Assembly (NCBI GenBank): GCA_002428985.1
Contig: DIYL01000026.1
Location: 62,001-126,000, forward strand
DNA from: Anaerolineales bacterium UBA6055
GTDB lineage: Bacteria > Chloroflexota > Anaerolineae > Aggregatilineales > Phototrophicaceae
Direction: 5' to 3'
DNA length: 64,000 bases
The position numbers and the translations under genes are program-made. Shown here piece by piece: positions 1-9,219 of this stretch. Within the stretch, counting starts at the first letter, position 1, and each line of letters starts with the position of its first letter. Below the pieces are notes generated by a model. The model saw only the letters and a list, made by a program, of their open reading frames with translations, was not told the origin of the DNA and did no database searches.

Positions 1-1654
1 GTGCGTCTTCTCCGTCGTCATAGACCCGAATTTCTGATGTATCCCATCCCAGAATTCTTGAGCCGTCCGCACTCCAGATTGAACGCAAGTTTGTGTTAGC
101 AAAACGCACAGGTGCTATCGGTATCATGTCAAAGACACGCACACTTCCATCATCAAGCTGAACTTGCAAGTGCTGACCATCGGCAATGAACTGCAAATTG
201 CGAACATTCGACTCAAGATCGATTGCCGCCAGTTTCGTGCCATGCTCGGACCAGATATGGATACTCTTTGATCCTTTCGTGATCGCAATCCGTTGCGTCT
301 CGGGACTCCATGCGACCCGCTCTATTCGCCCCAAGACGGAAAATGTGTTTACTGATTCGTCCAGCGTCATGATCTGGATAACCTCGTTTGAGGTTTCGGC
401 TGCGTCTCCTGCGGTCCCCCACCACAGAAAATGATTATCTGTGATTCCCCATCGAAACCCACGTTTATCTAAATCCAAGACAATTGGTTGAGTATTTCCG
501 GTTGTATCCCACACACTCACACCTCGAAGACCTTCTGACACTGCAAAAAAGTAGTCCCCAGATGGACTAAAGCCAGTATATCGTGTTCCTGATAGACGTT
601 GAACACCATCGTCAAGATAGGTATACATACCAACTTGTTCTTTGGTAAAGATATTCCAGAGGTACAGCATTTCGTTATCCCAGATAAGGATGTAACGTTC
701 ATTTGGTCCAATCTCTATACCGCGCCAGTTTGATCCCAGTTGGGCAGGGATCGTTAGAACGGGTTCCTCATTGTTAGTCTCCCACAAGTAAATATACGAC
801 AGTCGATCTGATGAGTAGTTATTAACAAGAGCGATAACCTGATTTGTTTGCTGCAGAGGGTATAAAATATCAGCAGTGCGAGACAGACCACTATTGGCAT
901 TCGTCTGGTTCAATGTCAAAAGTTGATCTCCTGTTTCGACATTCCACTTTGTGATTTCGCCTGCAGTTACGATGAGTAAAGCAGATTCATCGTCGGTCCA
1001 GTGAACGTCACGAAGTGGGGAGTCAACCTGCAACCGTAAAATATTTGCACCCGAATCTATGTCCCAAATTGCCACGACGTTGTTCTGAGGAGACACATAG
1101 GATGTATTATGCGTCCAGGCAAGAAGTTGATTCCCATTGTGATTCCAGCGTACACCACCTACAGCAATGGGCAATCGAAAAAGAGAACGTAGTTGTCCTG
1201 TCGAAAGATCATGTACACGTACATTTGTATCTGAACTAAAAGGTAGAAACCAAGTTGCAATGTGCTGATCATCTGGACTCGTCTCCGATGAAAGTGAGAA
1301 ATTACCCTCAGTATTGTGCTGGATACGCACACGTTCTAGACCCGGTGTTGTGAGTGCATTCAGTAGTGCCTCGTGATTTATTGTGTTGTAGATGCCATTT
1401 TCATAGTGTTTGAGTCCTTCAAGTGCGAGATGTATCGCCCGACGCGTATCACCTTTAGCCAACGCCTGCTGAGACAGGTTAGCTAGTAACAACGCCTCAC
1501 TATTCCAAGCACGTTGTAGGTTTTCATCAACCGGCATAGGGATTGGTTGTTGCGCCTCAACAGATATTCTATTTTCATTAATGACTATCGATCCGATTAT
1601 AAGGATGATGAATAATAGACCAAGTACACTCCTCGGTCTAATTGTAATAGGCAT
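1..1654 (-). CDS. WD40-repeat protein with N-terminal membrane anchor (3' end outside window)
   Basis: An open reverse frame of 551 codons with no stop runs off the left edge, so the C-terminus is missing. The ATG at 1654 is preceded by GGAGG at a six-base spacing. Residues about 6-25 are a hydrophobic signal anchor. Residues about 40-100 form a helical stretch of the kind that precedes WD40 propellers in STAND-type proteins (many Ala/Leu, then ALEGL). The rest shows repeated blades with W-D or W-x-D/N endings (AIWDIDSG, KWNVETG, YLWNIF, SVWDTTG, HIWSEHG). It is probably an extracytoplasmic propeller for protein binding. The partner is unknown. The propeller fold is fairly sure; the function is not assigned. 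Confidence 0.75.
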   Translation of the reverse strand, partial: MPITIRPRSVLGLLFIILIIGSIVINENRISVEAQQPIPMPVDENLQRAWNSEALLLANLSQQALAKGDTRRAIHLALEGLKHYENGIYNTINHEALLNALTTPGLERVRIQHNTEGNFSLSSETSPDDQHIATWFLPFSSDTNVRVHDLSTGQLRSLFRLPIAVGGVRWNHNGNQLLAWTHNTSYVSPQNNVVAIWDIDSGANILRLQVDSPLRDVHWTDDESALLIVTAGEITKWNVETGDQLLTLNQTNANSGLSRTADILYPLQQTNQVIALVNNYSSDRLSYIYLWETNNEEPVLTIPAQLGSNWRGIEIGPNERYILIWDNEMLYLWNIFTKEQVGMYTYLDDGVQRLSGTRYTGFSPSGDYFFAVSEGLRGVSVWDTTGNTQPIVLDLDKRGFRWGITDNHFLWWGTAGDAAETSNEVIQIMTLDESVNTFSVLGRIERVAWSPETQRIAITKGSKSIHIWSEHGTKLAAIDLESNVRNLQFIADGQHLQVQLDDGSVRVFDMIPIAPVRFANTNLRSIWSADGSRILGWDTSEIRVYDDGEDA

Positions 1655-2220
1655 ATCAATCCTCCATTTCTGTTGCAAGTTACGACATCGAAGTAACCGT
1701 TCAGATGTTTTGTATAGTCCAAACAATCTATATCTAAAGATATGATATGGTCACTGGGGTCCGACCTTATCTTTGTTTGGTGTCAATGCTACCTGTACCT
1801 TCAATGCCAATGAAAATGATGGTGAGGTATCGTGCATTTTCAGTCGTTGGGCCAATATCTGCAACAAAGCTCATTGTAAAATCAGCTCCAACTCCTACAA
1901 GAAACTTGGTGCTATCAAGCGTTCTCTTTGGTAGAAACGCGTTGTATTTGTCCTATTTTCACATCACTGGAGATCATCTCATAGTTGGTATTGCCCCAAG
2001 TATTATAGGATAGGATGATAGTCCATTAGCAGAGATTGGATTAGGGATAGGATTTTTGACAAACTCGTTTTCTTGATAGGTAATGGAACATAATAAAAAG
2101 CTTGTTTGTCCACTACAATCACATTCGGTGTTGATACGATAGCCAACAAGTGAACGGTTGGCACGCACCCCGAACTAGTTGCCTTACTTAGTCTTTGAAT
2201 GGCATAATCGCTTAAATCAA
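1655..2220. other. Gene-poor interval, possible decayed coding remnants on the minus strand
   Basis: No convincing intact gene. On the minus strand a stop-free stretch of about 70 codons (2215 to about 2004) lacks a start codon. A second one (about 1945 to 1780) lies in another frame and contains GVGADFTMSF. Together they could be fragments of frame-shifted genes, but I recognise no family and codon patterns alone are weak evidence. Confidence 0.25.
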
Positions 2221-3642
2221 TTAAATGCTATTATGGCGACGCTTGTTTATAAACTGGATACTAAACCAGAATATGCCTTTTACTATTGCGACAGTGACTA
2301 GTGCAGTTATCAGCCCTGTAGCCTGTGTAGACCATGGGTGGCGCATTATACTTGCTGAAATCATATCAGTTATCGCTATGGTCGGATTAGCATCAGGTAC
2401 TTGCAATGCTGGATTAATCATAGTTACTGTATACAAAACAATGTTCATTCCTACTTGTAAGAAACTAAATACATTTGCCATCATTACAGACACAACAACA
2501 ACCCCAAAACCCGTATATAGAAAACTGCTTATGGCAAGCTCTTCGTGGACATCCAATTCTTTCTTTTTTTTATGATTCTCAAATTTGTTCTTTGTCACTA
2601 TAGCAAAGATCCATGCCATGATAACCGCACCAAATACCAGTATATATTCTAGGTTAAAACTGCGGCGCAGGAACAAAGTTATTGGTAAGGCAAAGATACC
2701 AATAGTCAGCGCATGAAACATTTGTGCGACATATAGGGAATAATAATGAATCTCACTTATATCAGTATTCTTGACCCATATGGTCACGCCAATTTGTAAC
2801 AGAATAAGGATGACAAGAGGGATAACTGTGAGAATATCAAACCAATACAGCCCATTCACTATAATATCGTATTCGTTAGCGAGGTTCATTATGGAATCTG
2901 GCATATGTGTCCAAGCACTAGCTGAACTGAGAAAAGCGATATAGAGAAAAGTAGGCAGGATTGCGATCATCATCGGTATAAAAGCATTTTTCAGTATATG
3001 GTCAGGTTGACGATCTTCTTGTACTGGGATGAAAACCTTGCCAAGAACTGCACCAAATATTGTCAAGATAGCTGTAAAAGCAAAGCCAGCTATAGCTGTT
3101 TCGCTCACCGTTCGCATCACAGATTGTACTAAGATCGTTGAAAATGCGACGTCATTCTCAGAGAAATTTTCATAGAAAACAATGTAAGTCTCTCGATTTG
3201 CCAATGCGCCACTGACAGGGGAAACAAATAGCCCAAATGTTACCAATGAGAAAACGAAACCGACGACCATGCCATTCCAAGATGCTTGCAGATTGGTTTT
3301 GGCTTTCCAACGTTTACCCATTATAAACAAGATAATTGTTAGTGCTACAACAAGCAAAATCACTTCTGCGATGAGTATATTGGAAACGACACTAGTGGGA
3401 ATAATCTGACTTTCTTTGACCAACTCTGTCAGCCATTGACTGAAAATAAACTGACCAATAATACTTGTTATTATGCCGACTACTACGCCGTATAAAAGCA
3501 TATTCTTAGCGAAAATAGGCATAGCATAATGTTGCATTATTGATTTTGATACTTTGGAATCTCCAAGTTTGATCTCTTGTTGATACTGTGGACTGGATTG
3601 CTGGGTTTCTAATTTAGTATGTTTATCAGTAGCTTCGCTCAT
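2221..3642 (-). CDS. Polytopic membrane protein of unknown function
   Basis: A 473-residue protein with a hydrophilic N-terminus (about 45 residues, Gln/Ser/Lys rich) followed by roughly ten hydrophobic segments, for example residues about 48-68, 85-105, 120-140 and a last one near 450. I recognise no transporter signature, catalytic motif or Pfam-like hallmark. The start ATG has only a weak ribosome site. It lies divergently from the STAND regulator at 3814 with about 170 bp between them, so the two may share a control region. It belongs to the AT-rich accessory half of the window. Confidence 0.6.
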   Translation of the reverse strand: MSEATDKHTKLETQQSSPQYQQEIKLGDSKVSKSIMQHYAMPIFAKNMLLYGVVVGIITSIIGQFIFSQWLTELVKESQIIPTSVVSNILIAEVILLVVALTIILFIMGKRWKAKTNLQASWNGMVVGFVFSLVTFGLFVSPVSGALANRETYIVFYENFSENDVAFSTILVQSVMRTVSETAIAGFAFTAILTIFGAVLGKVFIPVQEDRQPDHILKNAFIPMMIAILPTFLYIAFLSSASAWTHMPDSIMNLANEYDIIVNGLYWFDILTVIPLVILILLQIGVTIWVKNTDISEIHYYSLYVAQMFHALTIGIFALPITLFLRRSFNLEYILVFGAVIMAWIFAIVTKNKFENHKKKKELDVHEELAISSFLYTGFGVVVVSVMMANVFSFLQVGMNIVLYTVTMINPALQVPDANPTIAITDMISASIMRHPWSTQATGLITALVTVAIVKGIFWFSIQFINKRRHNSI

Positions 3643-3744
3643 AGTTCGTTCAAGTAGCCTAGTCTAATTTGTCTTGAATTACATAGAAACTAATTATGAC
3701 AACTTCTTCAATAACAAAGTAACAACATTATTACTTGTTGTCAT

Positions 3745-3772
3745 CCCCTCTAAAGAGGGGTTTGTGTATAAT
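3745..3772 (+). promoter_or_regulatory. Palindrome next to a -10 box upstream of the STAND regulator
   Basis: A perfect inverted repeat, CCCCTCT-AA-AGAGGGG (3745-3760), lies six bases upstream of TATAAT (3767-3772). No good -35 hexamer sits at 16-18 bp; the palindrome occupies that place. This layout suits a promoter depending on a bound activator, possibly the LuxR-type protein itself. The binding role is inferred. Confidence 0.4.
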
Positions 3773-3813
3773 GATAATTTGAAATATTGTTGGTAATGAG
3801 GGAGTGGAAGACA

Positions 3814-6147
3814 ATGACGAAACACGGTACAGATTCATTGCTGACCAACCGTGAACATACCATTTTAGTGCTTATTGCCGATGGGCTTTCGAATAAAGAA
3901 ATCGCAGATCACTTAACAATAACCTTGCACACTGTCAAGTGGTATATTAAGCAAGTATTCAGGAAATTAGAAGTATCACGGAGAACAGAAGCAGTTGCAA
4001 CTGCACAAAAACTGGGGTTACTAGAACCTCAGACACCAATACATGATATTGGAGTCGGTATACCTACACCCATCACACCGTTTGTCGGACGTAAACAAGA
4101 ATTAGATGCCATCCAAATATTGTTGAACGATTATGACACTCGACTGGTGACAATCTTAGGAGCCGGTGGAATTGGTAAAACTCGACTTGCCATTACCTAC
4201 GCATTGCAACAGCAAAGAAAAGAACCCGGTAGCGTTTGCTTTGTCTCGCTTGAATCGCTATCTGAGGCAAATCATTTAGTTGCAGCGATCACCCGCACAC
4301 TTGGACTGCAATTCTCAGACCAACTTGACCCCCATCAACAGTTATTGGATCACTTACGTCGTCGCAGATTGTTGATAGTGTTAGACAACTTTGAACATCT
4401 CTTAGAAGCTGGAATGTACATCCGTGACATATTGGCGACTGCACTCAATGTCAAAATATTGACAACATCACGAGAGAAGCTAAATTTACAAGGTGAGACC
4501 ATATTCACATTAAAGGGATTGTCGTATTCTACCGAACCAGAAAATTTAACAGAACAAAGTGCAGTACAATTGTTTAATCAAACAGCCCGTCGAATCCGCA
4601 CCTCATTTCAGATTGATCTTGAAAACACTAAATACATCAACCAGATATGTAAGTTAGTTGATGGTATGCCGTTGGCTATCGAACTTGCCAGTGCATGGGT
4701 TGATGTCTTATCGCCCAAGCAGATCATAGATAAGATCGAAGAAAGTCTAGAAATTCTACAAGCTAAGTCACACGATTTACCACTCCGTCATCGTAGTATT
4801 CAAGCTATATTTGAGCACTCGTGGAGCATGTTGACGCAACAAGAACAAACTGTTTTAGGTAAATTGTCAGTTTTTCATGGCGGATTTGATAGTGATTCAG
4901 CAGAAAATATAACAGGTACATCACTTATCAATCTCAGTAGACTCATGGATAAATCGTTTGTAATTAGGTCAACAGATGATCGTCTCCACTTGCATCCATT
5001 GGTGAGGAAATTTGCGCGAGAAAAACTAACGAATAATCCCGAGCAGTTGAATCAAACACTGGATCACCATTCAACCTATTTTGCGAACATAGCACATGAA
5101 TTTGAAACTATAGCTAAAAGTCATCCACAATCACTTCTTAATGTATATGCAAACAGACAACTCGATATAGACAATATACTAGCGGGCTGGCGATGGGCTG
5201 TTAAACAGTGGGCATTCAAGGATATTGATCGCTATATCTACGGTTTAAGTTTGATGGCAGAGCTAGGTGGATTCCAGCAAACAATAGTCCAGGAGTTTGG
5301 ATCAATACTGCGTCATTTGACAACAGATGTTGCATCAGTCAATACATGGTTGATTATTCGTCTTAAAACCCACTATGGTTGGTGCTTGGGCGCTATGAAG
5401 AGATTTGAAGAAGCGATCAAAGTTCTTACATCAGCACATGAAGATATGAGTGAACTGGATAATATCGAGCCTGCTGATGGCGGGCAATTATATAATTTTA
5501 CAGGTTGGATGTTTCAAATGAACGGGCAAAGTACCCATGCACACGACTATCTTACAAAAAGTCTTCACTATTGCCGTCAATCGAATTTTGTGTGGTTTGA
5601 GTGTGTCAACAATATTCAACTTGGGAGCATCTCTGCCAGTAATGGAGATATTGTTTCAGCTATCAGCCATTATGAGGAGGCATTCCAGATAGCAGAAAAA
5701 GATGAAATCATGATTGGCTTGTTGTATATTTTACCCATTGCTGGTTATATCCGTTGCATGTTCAACGATTTAGAGGTCGCACAAACGATGTTCCACCGCA
5801 CGTTAATATTAAATCAAAAACTGACTGTTACAACCTCAATTCTTTTGACAGTCACTGGGATAACAGCCTTGTATGGTTCATTAGGCAAACAGGATATTGC
5901 CGTCGAATTATTAGCAATCGTTTTACACCATCCACAGATTGGGTCAGCAACATTAAATGTCGCTAACAATCTTCGCAACCGATTTGAAACCATGTTCACA
6001 GATAAATATGTTAACATGGTTATGGAAAAAGCAAAGTATGGGGAACTATCTGGTCAATATATAGACAACGAATTTGCCATCGATTCCAGACTTGTCAATC
6101 AGTTGCTTGATTTACTCCAAGATGCAAAAAAACTGAGTGCGTCTTAA
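3814..6147 (+). CDS. LuxR-type HTH plus STAND (NB-ARC-like) ATPase transcriptional regulator with TPR-like C-terminus
   Basis: The frame is open from TTG 3787, but ATG 3814 has GGAG nine bases upstream and is preferred (777 residues). Residues about 10-70 are a LuxR/GerE HTH (LTNREHTILVLIADGLS, then SNKEIADHL). Next comes a STAND NTPase: Walker A GAGGIGKTRLA near residue 115, Walker B LLIVLDNFEHL near 187 and the GMPLAIELA motif near 285. The C-terminal half is helical and repeat-like (TPR type). Such proteins are signal-gated transcription activators that oligomerise with ATP. The HTH is at the N-terminus here, unlike MalT/LAL proteins where it is C-terminal. The ligand is unknown. A palindrome-bearing promoter lies immediately upstream. 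Confidence 0.85.
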   Translation: MTKHGTDSLLTNREHTILVLIADGLSNKEIADHLTITLHTVKWYIKQVFRKLEVSRRTEAVATAQKLGLLEPQTPIHDIGVGIPTPITPFVGRKQELDAIQILLNDYDTRLVTILGAGGIGKTRLAITYALQQQRKEPGSVCFVSLESLSEANHLVAAITRTLGLQFSDQLDPHQQLLDHLRRRRLLIVLDNFEHLLEAGMYIRDILATALNVKILTTSREKLNLQGETIFTLKGLSYSTEPENLTEQSAVQLFNQTARRIRTSFQIDLENTKYINQICKLVDGMPLAIELASAWVDVLSPKQIIDKIEESLEILQAKSHDLPLRHRSIQAIFEHSWSMLTQQEQTVLGKLSVFHGGFDSDSAENITGTSLINLSRLMDKSFVIRSTDDRLHLHPLVRKFAREKLTNNPEQLNQTLDHHSTYFANIAHEFETIAKSHPQSLLNVYANRQLDIDNILAGWRWAVKQWAFKDIDRYIYGLSLMAELGGFQQTIVQEFGSILRHLTTDVASVNTWLIIRLKTHYGWCLGAMKRFEEAIKVLTSAHEDMSELDNIEPADGGQLYNFTGWMFQMNGQSTHAHDYLTKSLHYCRQSNFVWFECVNNIQLGSISASNGDIVSAISHYEEAFQIAEKDEIMIGLLYILPIAGYIRCMFNDLEVAQTMFHRTLILNQKLTVTTSILLTVTGITALYGSLGKQDIAVELLAIVLHHPQIGSATLNVANNLRNRFETMFTDKYVNMVMEKAKYGELSGQYIDNEFAIDSRLVNQLLDLLQDAKKLSAS

Positions 6148-7188
6148 GTAGTCAAAGAATAGGTGGTATTTAGCGTTACATTCGCGCAAGCGCGACCGCG
6201 GGCAAGACGGTTCCCGCTATTTTGAACCCCAAATAACTAGCGAAATTAACGTTAAGTCGCGATTTGCGTTTAGATTAGATCAAAGAGTTTTTGAATAAAC
6301 TTATTTTGGTCCTGCATTTTTTGCCGTCTTGATTTATCGTTTGCGAATTATGTTTATTGCGTTATAACCCCGCAGATTTCACAAAACCATTTTATAAAAG
6401 ACAAATTTTAGTCACAGTGTATGGATTTGTAACCTAGTCTACAGTTTATACATGCAACATCGCCAACATTTGTCTCATTGTCTAGCTTTTCTAGTCCTTT
6501 CTGAAATTTGAAAGACTTCTACGGTATTGTGGATTTATTTTGTGGACAACCTTAGCTCTTCGTCGGTTTATGTGAAACTAGCTAGTGAGGTGTTTATAGT
6601 TAGCTTAAATTAATCACAAACCAAGCAATAATACAGTTAACATATATGCGACAAAATTTTTATTATCGATCTCCACATACAATGGAAGCAGAGCCACAAT
6701 CTCAGAAACATACACAAGATTGGCAATCCACACATAACTTGACAACGCCCTCTTTGACCTCGCTACCTAAACTATATCTTTAATTTCTCTTGCTATCAAT
6801 TTGCTCAATAAATCTCTACAACGGAGCCGACTGATCATCCATTGATCCAACAAAAGACTCTTTGCTGATTGCAAATCCCTCTCTCATTGTGAACAATTCC
6901 ACTCCTTTGAGGGGGTTACTCGAACTGTTGATTTTATTATGATGTAAATAGCAATATAACTGTTGTTGATTTTATCACGAACTATAGTGAATCATTCTAG
7001 GGAAACATTTGGTTGATCAAGATAACTCAAAACCAAGGAACAAATACTTGGATCAATTCATCATTCCATCTACCTTCTTGTCAAAGGTGTCGAGAATGAG
7101 AAAAAGACCATTACCTACACATGGTTTACATGACTAGCGATCCTGATTTTCTTATCCATTATCAAACAAAAAGAAAGGTATCAATGTT
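6148..7188. other. 1-kb gene-free AT-rich interval
   Basis: No reading frame of substance on either strand. It begins with GC-rich hairpins (6183-6217). It holds scattered GACAAA words (near 6391 and 6648), a TATTT followed by TGT at 6536-6543, a 17-bp sequence repeated at 14086 and an imperfect palindrome near 6899-6915. Any transposon left end here is only a candidate. Confidence 0.5.
6183..6217. repeat. Paired hairpins (REP-like or terminator) after the STAND gene
   Basis: Two hairpins stand in tandem in otherwise AT-rich DNA: CGCGC-AA-GCGCG (6183-6194), then GCGGG-10 nt-CCCGC (6198-6217), followed by TATTTT. They lie about 35 bp after the stop of the STAND gene, so they could end its transcript, or be a dispersed GC-rich palindromic element. 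Confidence 0.45.
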
Positions 7189-7992
7189 ATGAGTGCTGCA
7201 CTTTTCCGTGCCTTTATCTTCATATGTTGTGGTCTGCCACTGATATTTTTCACGTTCCCCGTCTCTGCACAGCGTACAGTCAACGTTGATGTTGAGATAA
7301 CTACGGTCAGAAGCACGACGAGTCCATTAATTTTGAATCTTAGAGGTGCTAGAGACGAACCGATTAAGTTGGACTTAGGAACTGGTTTCATGACTGGTTC
7401 TGTCGAAACTCGTGCATTTATTTTGAGGAAAGCTAACTTCTGTGAGTTCTTTTCATATCATCTGTTACTTGGACAACTCGGTCGAACATTCGATGATTGG
7501 TCAGGTACTTTGAAGATATGGATTAATGATGTTTTAGTCACTGATATATCTGCCAGTATCAATACCCCTAGTGAAAGAGCTGTAGGTTGGTGGACGGAAA
7601 TTTCACCTTACGTAGCTAATTGTGGTGATCCTGCAACTTCCACCTGGGCATCTAACCTTCACCGTATAGATTTTCAGGTGACGACTGGAGCTGATGGAAC
7701 AATGTCGGCTCCGACACTCTCATTGAGGGGGAATTTCTCGGGAGGTCTGTTTCCAGTATCACCAGTAGTTGGGAGAGGTTTTTTACCTGGAACGACCGTA
7801 ACTTACTCATATTATGTTCCACTGAGACCATGCCAGGTTACTGGGGTTGATATCCATCAATGGGTCGATCCCTGGATGATTAACGATTACAGCATTGCGG
7901 TAGATGGTGTGATACTTACACATGTCACAAAGCCCTTTATAGTAGCTCCTAGCACTCCGCACAACCAAAATTTTGCGTTGATAAGTTGTTGA
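7189..7992 (+). CDS. Secreted protein of unknown function
   Basis: A 267-residue protein with a clear signal peptide: residues 1-28, hydrophobic core followed by PVSAQ, cleavage likely after SA. GAAAGG precedes the ATG. The mature part is rich in beta-strand-type sequence, with four Cys residues in the mature half that could pair outside the cell (for example near FCEFF, ANCGDP, RPCQVT and the terminal ISC). I do not recognise the family. The next gene, at 8120, also encodes a small secreted protein, so the pair may work together; this is inference from proximity only. Confidence 0.6.
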   Translation: MSAALFRAFIFICCGLPLIFFTFPVSAQRTVNVDVEITTVRSTTSPLILNLRGARDEPIKLDLGTGFMTGSVETRAFILRKANFCEFFSYHLLLGQLGRTFDDWSGTLKIWINDVLVTDISASINTPSERAVGWWTEISPYVANCGDPATSTWASNLHRIDFQVTTGADGTMSAPTLSLRGNFSGGLFPVSPVVGRGFLPGTTVTYSYYVPLRPCQVTGVDIHQWVDPWMINDYSIAVDGVILTHVTKPFIVAPSTPHNQNFALISC

Positions 7993-8119
7993 TATTTTGG
8001 GAAGCAAGGAGTGGAGGGTATACGAACTTCACTTAGGAAAGAATTAGGTGTTTTATTAGTTCATCAGCAGCAAATATCTTGAGATTATTAATTCGTATCT
8101 TACATGTAGGAGAAAAATC

Positions 8120-8674
8120 ATGAACAAGATTCGCCTGTTATCCATTGGGATCATAATACTACTCTTCTTGATGACAACTGGTATTGCATTCGCCAAAACG
8201 TTGAATGCGTGGTTTCTTCAGTTTCAAGAGCGAGACAATATTATTCATCTGTTCATCTATGATGATCATGGGCAACAAGGACAGCCACCGGCTGTTGTCT
8301 CGTTAGGTCAACCAATCATTATTGGTTATGAGTGGGAAGAGGACACAGTTGAAGACATTGTGAACAATGTCTTTAACAACCGAGCCCATAACATCACTCT
8401 TTCTGTCAATGGAAGTGCTACTGTATCCCTGAAAAGTGAATATCAGACTCCTTTCGTGGCAGTGCCAGGTTCAGGTCCCAACTGGTCTTGGGATCATGAT
8501 GGGGATGGCCTAGGTGATGGAGATGGAGATGGTATTGGAGATTGGGACAATGCTGTGAGTTTCTTTCGGTACGAAGTTGCTGGTTTGAATGTGGGGAAGC
8601 ACAGTCTATTGGTAACGTTGACCCACAACGGGGTCATCACAGTTGAACCTATCACAGTTGAAGTTGTTCCATAA
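8120..8674 (+). CDS. Small secreted protein with an Asp-rich DxDGDG calcium-binding-like segment
   Basis: A 184-residue protein, ATG preceded by AGGAG. Residues 1-25 form a signal peptide ending AFA-K. Residues about 125-143 read as alternating Asp and Gly (DHDGDGLGDGDGDGIGDWD), like thrombospondin type-3 or dockerin-type calcium loops. The flanking parts look like a beta-sandwich (NITLSVNGSATVSL; HSLLVTLTHNG). Exported, probably calcium binding or structural. No catalytic motif is seen. It follows another secreted protein by about 130 bp. Confidence 0.6.
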   Translation: MNKIRLLSIGIIILLFLMTTGIAFAKTLNAWFLQFQERDNIIHLFIYDDHGQQGQPPAVVSLGQPIIIGYEWEEDTVEDIVNNVFNNRAHNITLSVNGSATVSLKSEYQTPFVAVPGSGPNWSWDHDGDGLGDGDGDGIGDWDNAVSFFRYEVAGLNVGKHSLLVTLTHNGVITVEPITVEVVP

Positions 8675-9219
8675 CTTTCAATGTATATCGTTGTTGCGCT
8701 AGACGGTGTTTGAGACGGTTTCTAAATTTATGAGGTTTGAGGTCATAGTTTCTAATGAAATTGTGATCAACGAGCCTTGTCGCTGTGATTATGATCTATA
8801 AAGCACGACAAATGGAATCATTGAACACCGCTTTGAAAAAGTCAATGTTGGTATTATTCTCAATGAAGAGCATTGTCAAGTTACTTTTTGATCCATTGAG
8901 ATACACCAACTGACAAAATTGTCCCAGTTAATATTCTCTTGGCGGAAAATTGAAAGTAGTTGGCTCACTAAAATTGTAGATAAGTGGCGCATGACCATGA
9001 ATGATGCACTTATTCATAATTATAAGGTTTGCTTTATGAGGTAATTTTGATAAATACAATGTAAATATATTGCCTATTCAAGACCAATTACCAATTGTTC
9101 CATTTGGTAGAAAATAGGAAGTAATAAAAACCCCTACAAACATTACCAAAATAATTACAATTCATTAAAAATCCTTAGCTGACGACAAAAGCCACTATAC
9201 AAAAATACAGTAGGCACAT
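8675..9219. other. Gene-free interval of about 545 bp
   Basis: AT-rich, no gene seen on either strand. Contains short inverted words built on GACAA/TTGTC (near 8778, 8806, 8911 and 9182) with no regular spacing. I assign no function. Confidence 0.4.

Noticed and set aside
1747..2013. 88-codon + strand frame
   Set aside because: Composition is not protein-like, there is no ribosome site, and the opposite strand has equally open fragments. Treated as non-coding or decayed.
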